This document shows positions 1 to 6,467 of a stretch of DNA of 64,000 nt, in pieces. Location of the stretch: assembly GCA_964617995.1 (NCBI GenBank), contig CAZTXD010000001.1, positions 1 to 64,000 of the forward strand, written 5' to 3'. Source of the DNA: CAZTXD01 sp964617995. Lineage in GTDB: Bacteria; Actinomycetota; Acidimicrobiia; Spongiisociales; ZC4RG35. A program made the translations under genes and the position numbers. The notes below the pieces were generated by a model, which saw only the letters and a list, made by a program, of their open reading frames with translations, did not search any database and was not told the DNA's origin. How positions within the stretch are numbered: position 1 is the first letter of the stretch; every line of letters begins with the position of its first letter.

Positions 1-314
1 TTTACCCAGCGGAACTCAGCCGCCTCCGGCGACAGGCGGACGGCCACGAGGTCGGTGCGGTCGGCTCCGGCCAGGCGGGCGAGGCGACCCACCTTCCAGG
101 CCTTCGACGGATCGAAGGCCTGGAGGGGATCGGAGGCGCCGGTGACAGATCTGACCTCCACCACCACCTTCTCGCCGTCGTCGATGGCAAGGAGGTCGAG
201 CTCACCCCCTCCGATCTCCACGTTGCGTCCCACCACCGTCACGCCGTGACCGGCCAGGAAAGCCGCGGCCAAGCGCTCCCCCGCTGCCCCCACCCTGCGT
301 TTCCTGTCGTTCAT
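1..314 (-). CDS. YraN/UPF0102 family nuclease-like protein (3' end cut by window)
   Basis: The reading frame begins at ATG 314 and runs off the window without a stop, giving about 104 residues. Around residues 34-41 lies a GGGELDLL motif, followed by VVVEVR near residues 50-55. These are the acidic and E-x-R/K elements of the restriction-endonuclease-like fold of the UPF0102 (YraN) family, whose usual length is about 115-125 residues, so little is missing. The family has no well-established substrate. The start overlaps the stop of the upstream DUF2469 gene by four bases (ATGA), so the two are probably translationally coupled. It is the last visible gene of the trmD-rplS-lepB-DUF2469 run, a position it holds in many actinobacteria. 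The assignment is firm; the function is not. Confidence 0.85.
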   Translation of the reverse strand, partial: MNDRKRRVGAAGERLAAAFLAGHGVTVVGRNVEIGGGELDLLAIDDGEKVVVEVRSVTGASDPLQAFDPSKAWKVGRLARLAGADRTDLVAVRLSPEAAEFRWV

Positions 315-604
315 GCCGGCTCGGGCTTGTCCAGTTCCTCCACGTTGATGTCGTTGAAGCTCATGACCTTCACCGCCTTGAGGAACCGGGCGGGTCGGAA
401 CATGTCCCAGACCCAGGCGTCCTGCATCAGGACCTCGAAATACAGGGAATCTCCTTCGGAGCGGCGGTGGATCTCGACCTCGTTGGCCAGGTAGAAGCGT
501 CGTTCGGTTTCCACCACATACCTGAACAGCGGGAGAACATCGCGATACTCCTTGTAGATCGCCAGCTCCGACTCGGTCTCGTAGCGCTCCAGGTCTTCTT
601 CCAT
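311..604 (-). CDS. DUF2469 family conserved actinobacterial protein
   Basis: A 97-residue acidic soluble protein that starts MEEDLERYETESELAIYKEY. The conserved core includes RDVLPLFRYVVETERRFYLAN and a tryptophan-containing segment AWVWDMFRPARF. This matches the actinobacterial DUF2469 family, found next to lepB and yraN in many genomes; in Mycobacterium an rnhB gene sits between lepB and it, and is absent here. No catalytic motif is evident and the role is unknown. A Shine-Dalgarno-like GGAG lies three to four bases before the ATG at 604. The stop overlaps the yraN start. No signal peptide or membrane segment is visible, so it is probably cytoplasmic. Confidence 0.85.
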   Translation of the reverse strand: MEEDLERYETESELAIYKEYRDVLPLFRYVVETERRFYLANEVEIHRRSEGDSLYFEVLMQDAWVWDMFRPARFLKAVKVMSFNDINVEELDKPEPA

Positions 605-665
605 GTGCTCCTGCTCGATCTCGTCTTGCCCTCTCTAGCAGACGGCGACGACATTGTCCCGACTG

Positions 666-1313
666 TCAGAGACTACCGATACGGTCCATCGGCCAGATGC
701 GGATGAGAGCCTCACCCACGATCTCGTTGACGGGAATGGCGCCGAACCGGCGCGAATCGAGACTGGAGTTCCGGTTGTCGCCCATCACGAAGACGTGCCC
801 GCCGGGCACGGTAACTGGGCCGAAGTCGCCCATCTCACCGCCGGCCGCCAGGTAGGACTCGTCCAGCAGCACACCGTCGACCTCCAACCGACCTCCCTCG
901 ATGGTGACGGTCTCCCCTCCCACCGCCACCACCCGCTTGATGAGGTCGTCCTGGCCACGGGTGCGAACGCCCACCGCCTCCAGGACGGACCGGATGACTG
1001 CCTCCGGAATCGACTCCTCCAGCTCGGCGTCGGTCAGGTTCGGGTTCAAGAACACGACGATGTCACCTCGTTGCGGCTCGCCGAAGCGATAGGCGAGCTT
1101 GTTGACCATCACCCGGTCGTTCACTGCGATGGTGGGGAGCATCGACTCCGAGGGGATGTAAAAGGGCTGGACGAGGAAGGTCTTCACCAACACTGCCACG
1201 ATCAGGGCCGTGAGAAGCAGGCCGGGCAGCTCTACCCAGAAAGGTGTCCGCGGCTTTCCCTTCGGCTGCTCGATGCCTTCCGGGACCGGCTGGTCGTCGA
1301 CAGAGGCGATCAG
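666..1313 (-). CDS. lepB: Signal peptidase I, probable CTG start
   Basis: Membrane-bound serine protease that removes signal peptides from exported preproteins. From the start chosen here it has 215 residues: a short cytoplasmic N-terminus, one membrane anchor at about residues 28-48, then the catalytic domain. The nucleophile Ser57 lies in IPSESM, the general-base Lys126 in DDLIKRVVAVGG, and the MGDNRNSSLDSR box is present. The longest ATG/GTG/TTG-initiated version begins at GTG 1199 and would cut the membrane anchor in half. In-frame CTG 1313 is preceded by a strong AAGGAGAG six bases upstream, overlaps the rplS stop (CTGA), and restores the whole anchor. No other start exists between it and the upstream in-frame stop at 1341-1343. 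It follows rplS directly. Confidence 0.93.
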   Translation of the reverse strand: MIASVDDQPVPEGIEQPKGKPRTPFWVELPGLLLTALIVAVLVKTFLVQPFYIPSESMLPTIAVNDRVMVNKLAYRFGEPQRGDIVVFLNPNLTDAELEESIPEAVIRSVLEAVGVRTRGQDDLIKRVVAVGGETVTIEGGRLEVDGVLLDESYLAAGGEMGDFGPVTVPGGHVFVMGDNRNSSLDSRRFGAIPVNEIVGEALIRIWPMDRIGSL

Positions 1314-1654
1314 TCGCGCCTCTCCTTGATCCGGGCGGACTTACCGACCCGGTCTCGGAGGTAGTACAGCTTGGCCTTCCGCACATCCCCCCGGCGGACG
1401 ACCTCGATCCTGTCGATGATGGGAGCGTGGATAGGGAACACACGCTCCACGCCCACCCCGAAGCTGATCTTGCGTACGGTGAAGGACTCCCGCAAGCCGC
1501 TGCCGTTGCGAGCGATGACCACGCCCTCGAAGACCTGAACGCGCTCACGTCCACCCTCCACCACCCTCACGTGGACCTTCACTGCGTCACCCGCCCGGAA
1601 ATCGGGCACCTCGTCGCGCAGCCGGGCGTTCTCCAAGAGTTGAAGGTCGTTCAT
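1310..1654 (-). CDS. rplS: 50S ribosomal protein L19
   Basis: A protein of the large ribosomal subunit located at the 30S-50S interface. The 114 residues match the usual 112-120. Diagnostic stretches are PDFRAGDAVKVHVRV near the start, a VFEGVVIAR segment, then SFTVRKISFGVGVERVFP and KAKLYYLRDRVGK at the C-terminus. The ATG at 1654 has a GAGGAG about six bases upstream. The gene follows trmD after 138 bases and overlaps the lepB start by four, the standard trmD-rplS order. Confidence 0.98.
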   Translation of the reverse strand: MNDLQLLENARLRDEVPDFRAGDAVKVHVRVVEGGRERVQVFEGVVIARNGSGLRESFTVRKISFGVGVERVFPIHAPIIDRIEVVRRGDVRKAKLYYLRDRVGKSARIKERRD

Positions 1655-1786
1655 CGGAACTCCTCGTCGGTCGGCGCCGCTGGCCGGCCTCGTGACTGGT
1701 GGATTGATGAGGTTCGAGTGGCGTCGGCGACCTTCGTCGGACGTTTCGGAAGGCCACGGGCCGCTCGGTGCGGGACGCCGCGGGCG

Positions 1787-1792
1787 ATTCTA
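1787..1792 (-). promoter_or_regulatory. Candidate -10 box (TAGAAT) for rplS-lepB
   Basis: A TAGAAT hexamer directly follows the trmD stop codon on the minus strand, with a weak TTCGTA about 18 bases further upstream. It would give rplS a leader of roughly 125 bases and let rplS-lepB-DUF2469-yraN be transcribed separately from trmD. Inferred from sequence only. Confidence 0.4.
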
Positions 1793-2479
1793 TCAGGTCT
1801 CCGATCGGCCTACGAACTCGCTCCACAGGTCCGCCCGGCGCTCGCGGGTCCGGATCCGTCGCTGCTCCTCCCGCCAGGCGGAGATGCGGGCGTGGTCGCC
1901 GGAAAGAAGGATATCCGGTACGGCCCACCCCCGATACTCGGCGGGTTTCGTGTAGACCGGCTCTTCGATGAGGCCCTGCCGGAAGGACTCCTGCTCGGTT
2001 GAGTCGGGGTTGCCGACCACCCCCGGAAGCAGTCGCACCACGGCTTCGACGACCACGAGGGCGGCTGCTTCTCCCCCGGCGATGACGAAGTCCCCCACGG
2101 ATATCTCCTCATCTATGTGATGATCGATGACTCGCTGATCGACGCCCTCGTAGCGACCGCACACCAGGGTCAGGTGATCGACACTTGCGAGGCGGTCCAC
2201 CGTGGCCTGATCGAGCGGCCGACCCGCCGGGGACATCAGCACCCGGTGTGACGCCGCCAGCGGCGCCAGCGTGGCATCGAGAGGTTCGACTCGCATGACC
2301 ATGCCCGGACCCCCTCCGTAGGGGGTGTCGTCCACCTGCCGATGACGACCGAGACCGTGGTCCCGGACGTCGTGGACGTCGAAGGTCACCACCGCTTCCG
2401 AAGCAGCCCTGCCGACTATCCCGACCCGGAGGGGGTCGGTGAAATATGAAGGGAATATCGTCACGAGGGAGATCCTCAT
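1793..2479 (-). CDS. trmD: tRNA (guanine-N1)-methyltransferase TrmD
   Basis: SPOUT-class methyltransferase that makes m1G37 in tRNAs and so prevents frameshifting. The 228-residue protein starts MRISLVTIFPSYFTDPL. It has the GGGPGMVMR segment near residue 55, the knotted cofactor site around LVCGRYEGVDQRV, and the loop SVGDFVIAGGEAA. The reading frame is open far upstream, and ATG 2485 is also possible. ATG 2479 is preferred because TAGGCT lies exactly seven bases before it, which fits the leaderless pattern of this window. It has its own promoter because a plus-strand lipoprotein gene separates it from rimM. Confidence 0.96.
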   Translation of the reverse strand: MRISLVTIFPSYFTDPLRVGIVGRAASEAVVTFDVHDVRDHGLGRHRQVDDTPYGGGPGMVMRVEPLDATLAPLAASHRVLMSPAGRPLDQATVDRLASVDHLTLVCGRYEGVDQRVIDHHIDEEISVGDFVIAGGEAAALVVVEAVVRLLPGVVGNPDSTEQESFRQGLIEEPVYTKPAEYRGWAVPDILLSGDHARISAWREEQRRIRTRERRADLWSEFVGRSET

Positions 2480-2617
2480 GCCCATCAGCCTACGAGCACC
2501 CGAACTCGAGCACGTACGCTGTGACCCCGCTAGGTAGGTCCAACGGCATTGCTGCGACACATCGCCAATCCATCGAATCGTGGCTCGTTGCCCCCGGGCC
2601 GCACCCCACCGACGGTC

Positions 2618-3508
2618 GTGTTTACGCCGTTGCCGGCCCGCGGGCTGCTCGTGGCGGTCGTGATGGCCGCCCTGGTCGGCTGCACCGATACCGGCCCGAC
2701 GGTGCCTCCACCCCCGACGCCCACCACGGCCACCCCCACAGAGCCGCTGCCCGCTACCACCGTCACGACCGCTCCTGCTCAGACCACGGCGTCGGAGGAC
2801 GGCTGTCCGGAAGGGGATGTCATGGTCGCCGACGGACGCCTCCTCGGTTTCAACCGTCCGACCACCGACGCCACCCGCATCGCCGGGATCACGTGGAGAA
2901 CTTCGGGTGGCTGCCTGCTCGTGACGATCACCTTCGCCACCGATGACGGTGCGCCCGCCACCACCCCTCCTACGATGACGGCCCGGGTGCTTCGCTCGGC
3001 GGGAGTGGTGCGGGTGGACACGGAGGCGACCTCCTCGGTGGTGGCGGACCAGTTGCTGGAGGAGGATCTGGTGGAGCGTCTCTTCGTTCCCGTCGACGAC
3101 GAGGGCCTCCATTTCATCGATCTGGTTCTCGATGCTCCCGTCGTGGCGCGGGCCCGGGTGCTCACATCCCCGGCTCGACTCGAGATCGAGCTCCAATCCG
3201 GTGGTCCCCCCGAGATCGGTAGCCCCCTGATCAGTTCCGAGTTGGTCGTGATCGAGCCCGGATCGGCGGCCGTCGCCGAACCCATACTCGACGTGACGGG
3301 TTACTCGATCGGAGACCTCGACGAGATCACCCTGACGGTTCTCCGAGGAGAGGCTACCGTCTCCGATGTCGTTGTCGTCCTCGAATCGGAGGCGCATCGC
3401 TGGAGGGCATTCAACGTAACGATCCCCATCGGTGAGGCCCCCTACGACAACCTGCGGATCACCACGGCCGACGAATCGGTCGTTGCAGGCATTCCGTTCA
3501 GCGGCTGA
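2618..3508 (+). CDS. Secreted lipoprotein with AMIN-like domain
   Basis: From GTG 2618 the protein has 296 residues. It starts with a classic lipoprotein signal: one arginine, then a hydrophobic core ending in the lipobox LVGC near residue 22. A Pro/Thr-rich linker follows (about residues 25-55). Next comes a region of about 130 residues whose DGLHFIDLVLDAP-like and ARLEIELQSGG-like strands resemble AMIN-like envelope domains. The C-terminal 95 residues look like an immunoglobulin-like domain of the Gmad2 type, a weaker guess. TTG 2549 is an alternative start but gives an unusually long n-region. The gene sits between rimM and trmD on the opposite strand, and its last 11 bases overlap the end of rimM. 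Probably an anchored extracytoplasmic protein; partner unknown. Confidence 0.75.
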   Translation: MFTPLPARGLLVAVVMAALVGCTDTGPTVPPPPTPTTATPTEPLPATTVTTAPAQTTASEDGCPEGDVMVADGRLLGFNRPTTDATRIAGITWRTSGGCLLVTITFATDDGAPATTPPTMTARVLRSAGVVRVDTEATSSVVADQLLEEDLVERLFVPVDDEGLHFIDLVLDAPVVARARVLTSPARLEIELQSGGPPEIGSPLISSELVVIEPGSAAVAEPILDVTGYSIGDLDEITLTVLRGEATVSDVVVVLESEAHRWRAFNVTIPIGEAPYDNLRITTADESVVAGIPFSG

Positions 3509-3989
3509 GACCCTCCGGCAAGACGGCCACCACCCGGCGTGCCGGTAAGTCCACTACCGGGACGAGTTCCTCGACGAAAGGAAGCGGAACCTGGCCGCGG
3601 GGGGTGTCGATGAGGAGACGGTCCTGGCCGACACCGATCTCGACGTCTGAGACGACACCCAGAGGCTCCCCCGACGGTGACACCACCACCATCCCCACCA
3701 GCTCGTCGGGCCAGAATTCGTCTGCATCGAGGCGCCGACGCTCGCCCACCCGAATGAACAACTCGCTCCCCCGGAGGAGGTCGGCCCCCGTCCGGTCCCC
3801 CACGCCGACGAAGGTGACGATCGGAGCCCGATCGGTTGCCTCGTAGCGGGCGACGGTGAGTGTGGATCCCTCGCTCGTCAACAGGTTGGAGCCGACCGCG
3901 AACCGCTTCTCGGGTTCGTCGGTGACCGGTTCCACCACAACTGCGCCGCGCAGGCCGTGGGGGCGACCGATTCGGCCCACCAGGACCAG
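3498..3989 (-). CDS. rimM: Ribosome maturation factor RimM
   Basis: Assists late assembly of the 30S head by binding S19. The N-terminal RimM domain begins with VGRIGRPHGLRGAVVVEP. The C-terminal PRC-barrel begins near EFWPDELVGMVVV and includes the GxVSDVEIGVGQDRLLI and VPLPFVEELVP strands. The start is uncertain: no ATG is available. GTG 3980 would remove the first beta-strand, while CTG 3989 or CTG 3983 give the family's usual N-terminus. CTG 3989 is used here (163 residues), partly because lepB in the same block also seems to use CTG. The gene follows khpA closely, and its 3' end overlaps the convergent lipoprotein gene. Confidence 0.92.
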   Translation of the reverse strand: MVLVGRIGRPHGLRGAVVVEPVTDEPEKRFAVGSNLLTSEGSTLTVARYEATDRAPIVTFVGVGDRTGADLLRGSELFIRVGERRRLDADEFWPDELVGMVVVSPSGEPLGVVSDVEIGVGQDRLLIDTPRGQVPLPFVEELVPVVDLPARRVVAVLPEGLSR

Positions 3990-4005
3990 GTCGGAGTCGT
4001 GGTCC

Positions 4006-4257
4006 TCAGTCGACGAACTCGACGTCAGCGGATATGCCTTCCTCGTCGGCTGCCGCCCCGGCAACGGCGCGGATGGCCCGTGCCACCCGTCCCCGGCGCC
4101 CGATGACGCGGCCCATGTCCCCCTTGGCGGTCCTGACCTCGGCCAGGACCTCATCGGGCCCTTGTTCGACGATGGTCACGTTGACCTGATCGGGGTTGTC
4201 GACGATCTCTTTGACCACGTAGGAGACGACCCGTTCGACTATCTCACCCTTGGCCAC
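4006..4257 (-). CDS. khpA: KH-domain RNA-binding protein KhpA
   Basis: An 83-residue single KH domain. The RNA-gripping GxxG loop is GRRG in GRVIGRRGRVARAIR near residues 49-63. The family partners with KhpB (Jag/EloR) to bind many cellular RNAs and influence cell elongation and division in Gram-positives. Position between rpsP and rimM is the standard one in actinobacteria and firmicutes. It follows the rpsP stop by two bases, so it is co-transcribed and probably coupled. Confidence 0.95.
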   Translation of the reverse strand: MAKGEIVERVVSYVVKEIVDNPDQVNVTIVEQGPDEVLAEVRTAKGDMGRVIGRRGRVARAIRAVAGAAADEEGISADVEFVD

Positions 4258-4259
4258 TC

Positions 4260-4655
4260 CTACTCCTCCTCCGTGGCGGCATCAGCGGCATCTTCTTCGG
4301 TGGCGGCCGCGACGGTGGCGTCGGCCTCCGGCTCCGGTTGCTCACTCTCCGATTCATCGGCCGGAGCGGGACCGCCGACCGTGTGGATCCTGCCGGCCTT
4401 CACCTTGAATTCGGTGAGAGCCCCGGAAGCCTCCAACAACTTGCTCACCGCTTCGGTCGGCTGGGCGCCCTTCCGCAGCCAGTCGACCGCTTTGTCGGCG
4501 TCGATCTCGATGAGCGACGGTTCCTGGCGGGGGTCGTAGCGCCCGATCAGATCGATGTAGCGACCATCCCTGGGAGCTCGCCCATCCATCACGACGACGC
4601 GGTAGTAGGGCGACTTCGTCTTGCCCATCCGCATCAACCTCATCTTCACGGCCAT
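4260..4655 (-). CDS. rpsP: 30S ribosomal protein S16 with acidic tail
   Basis: The first 80 residues are canonical S16: MAVKMRLMRMGKTKSPYYRV, then APRDGRYIDLIGRYDP. The protein is 131 residues rather than about 80-90 because of a long C-terminal tail rich in Ala, Glu and Asp from about residue 97, as is common in high-GC actinobacteria. An AGAGGTGAG element precedes ATG 4655. It is the first gene of the rpsP-khpA-rimM operon. Confidence 0.98.
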   Translation of the reverse strand: MAVKMRLMRMGKTKSPYYRVVVMDGRAPRDGRYIDLIGRYDPRQEPSLIEIDADKAVDWLRKGAQPTEAVSKLLEASGALTEFKVKAGRIHTVGGPAPADESESEQPEPEADATVAAATEEDAADAATEEE

Positions 4656-4779
4656 TGCTCACCTCTCATGCCGGGTCCTCGGTCTCGCTCATTCGGGCGG
4701 CCTCGGCCCTCATTCTCTGTGCTGGGAAACCCGGTCGATGCCGACGGAGCGAGCAAGCGGGTCCGACCGGGAGGGCGGA

Positions 4780-4785
4780 AGCATA
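4780..4785 (-). promoter_or_regulatory. Extended -10 promoter for rpsP operon
   Basis: On the minus strand the sequence TTGCTATGCT contains TATGCT preceded by TGC, an extended -10 form. No convincing -35 is seen. Transcription from here would give rpsP a leader of a little over 110 bases. The 167-base gap between ffh and rpsP holds nothing else I recognise. Confidence 0.5.
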
Positions 4786-4822
4786 GCAACCAATCCCTCC
4801 GGGTACCCAGCCCGGCATGGCA

Positions 4823-6157
4823 TCACCTCCTGAAGCCGCCCTTTCCCCCGGTGAGATCCCCCAAGCCGGCCATGCCCTTGCGGGTGAGGCCCTTCATCAT
4901 CCGCTGGGCGTCCGCGAACTGGCGCAGCAGGTTGTTGACGTCCTGAGGTCTCGTTCCCGATCCGGCGGCTATCCGCCGCTTCCGGCTTCCCGTCATGATC
5001 TTGGGGTTGCGCCGTTCCTCGGGGGTCATCGAGTAGATGATCGCCTCGACCCTGGTGACGTCCCGATCGTCCACTTCGACACCCTTGAGCATTCCGCCCC
5101 CGCCGGGGAGCATCGCCAGGATGTCCTGGAGGGGACCCATTCGCTTCATCTGCTGGAACTGGTCGAGGAAGTCCTCCAGCGTGAAGTCACCCTTGACCAG
5201 CCTCTCGGCCGCCTTCTCCGCCTCGACGACATCGAAGCTCGCCTCGGCCTTCTCGATCAGCGTCAGCACATCGCCCATACCCAGGATCCGCGACGCCATC
5301 CGGTCGGGATGGAAGGGCTCCAGGTCGCCCAAACCCTCACCCACTCCGGCAAACTTCACGGGTGCTCCCGTGACCTCCCTCACTGAGATGACAGCGCCTC
5401 CGCGGGCGTCACCGTCGAGCTTGGAGAGGATGAGCCCCGTGAGCTCGGTGTGGTCCAGGAACCCCCGGGCGACGTTGACTGCGTTCTGACCCGTCATGGC
5501 GTCCACCACCAGCAACACCTCGTCGGGCTGCGCCGCCTTCGATATATCCCTCAGCTCACTCATCAACGCCTCGTCGATCTGCAGCCGCCCGGCCGTGTCT
5601 ATGACGACGGCATCCCTTCCGGTCCGACCAGCCTCCTTCAACGCCGCCCTCACCACCCGCGGCGCCTTGGAGCTGCGATCGACATAGACGGGGACCCCGA
5701 CCCGGCGAGCCAACGTCTCCAGCTGATCGATGGCGGCAGGCCTCTGGAGATCGGCCGCCACCAGCAGCGGGCGCTTGCCCTTTTCCATCAGGTGTTTGGC
5801 GAGCTTGCCGGCGGTGGTGGTCTTCCCGGAACCCTGCAGCCCCACCATCACGATCGTCAGAGGTGTACTGCCGGAGGCCAGGCCTGGGTTGGTGCCGCCC
5901 AGGATGCGCACCAGCTCTTCGTGGACGATCTTGATCACCTGCTGACCGGGAGTGAGGCTGCGCGACACCTCCGCGTCGAGGGCCCGTTCCCTCACCCGGG
6001 AGAGAAACCCCTTCACGACCTCCACGTTCACATCAGCTTCGAGCAGCGCCAGCCGCACCTCACGCAAGGCGGAGTCGACATCCGCCTCCGAGAGCCTGCC
6101 CTTGCCCCGCAGCCCGGCGAAGATCGTCTCGAATCGCTCCGTCAATGCGTCGAACAT
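4823..6157 (-). CDS. ffh: Signal recognition particle protein Ffh
   Basis: GTPase subunit of the signal recognition particle; it binds SRP RNA and signal sequences and docks on FtsY. From ATG 6157 it has 444 residues. The NG domain carries the P-loop GLQGSGKT at about 106-113, then DTAGR, and TKLDGDARGG in the G4 region. The methionine-rich M domain follows from about residue 310, with the RNA-binding stretch including GSRKRRIAAGSGTRPQDVN. An in-frame ATG at 6196 is rejected because TACTGT lies eight bases before ATG 6157 and the family N-terminus starts MFDALTERF. The partner ftsY lies 7 kb away. Confidence 0.98.
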   Translation of the reverse strand: MFDALTERFETIFAGLRGKGRLSEADVDSALREVRLALLEADVNVEVVKGFLSRVRERALDAEVSRSLTPGQQVIKIVHEELVRILGGTNPGLASGSTPLTIVMVGLQGSGKTTTAGKLAKHLMEKGKRPLLVAADLQRPAAIDQLETLARRVGVPVYVDRSSKAPRVVRAALKEAGRTGRDAVVIDTAGRLQIDEALMSELRDISKAAQPDEVLLVVDAMTGQNAVNVARGFLDHTELTGLILSKLDGDARGGAVISVREVTGAPVKFAGVGEGLGDLEPFHPDRMASRILGMGDVLTLIEKAEASFDVVEAEKAAERLVKGDFTLEDFLDQFQQMKRMGPLQDILAMLPGGGGMLKGVEVDDRDVTRVEAIIYSMTPEERRNPKIMTGSRKRRIAAGSGTRPQDVNNLLRQFADAQRMMKGLTRKGMAGLGDLTGGKGGFRR

Positions 6158-6467
6158 CGTGGGGAACAGTACCGGCCCCTCCCTCCCAATCCACACCCCG
6201 GCGGGGACAGCCGGCCTCGGGCGCAGATGTCATGAACCGACGTTCGTCTGGTGATTGGCTGACGGGCGTCGCCACCGTCTCTCGCTCACCTCGCCAACCG
6301 GCCGGCGCCGCAGGTCACCTCCACTCTCAGAGACGGATTCGACCCGGCAGCGACCTCCTGCCTGCCGGTGGGTGATGGGTCATGTTGATCCTCGGGGCCG
6401 TTCTCCTTCGACCGGCGGGACGTGGGCACCTGACCGAGGTGGTCTCCCGGTCGGTAACGTCTCGGGG
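6158..6467. other. Divergent intergenic region between ffh and ppc
   Basis: 310 bases without a gene. It contains the candidate leaderless -10 boxes of both neighbours: TACTGT (6166-6171, minus) for ffh and TAACGT (6455-6460, plus) for ppc. I see no RNA gene, repeat or operator of note in the remainder. Confidence 0.6.

Noticed and set aside
666..1199. lepB starting at GTG 1199
   Set aside because: It would cut the membrane anchor; the upstream CTG with strong ribosome-binding site is better.
666..1313. LepB thought inactive because Lys is missing from the QRGDIVVF box
   Set aside because: The catalytic lysine aligns with the LIKRVVA segment (Lys126), which is intact.
1793..3397. A 534-codon open frame extending trmD upstream
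   Set aside because: The upstream part is antisense to the lipoprotein gene, has Arg/Gly/His-rich composition and no family match; TrmD starts at 2479.
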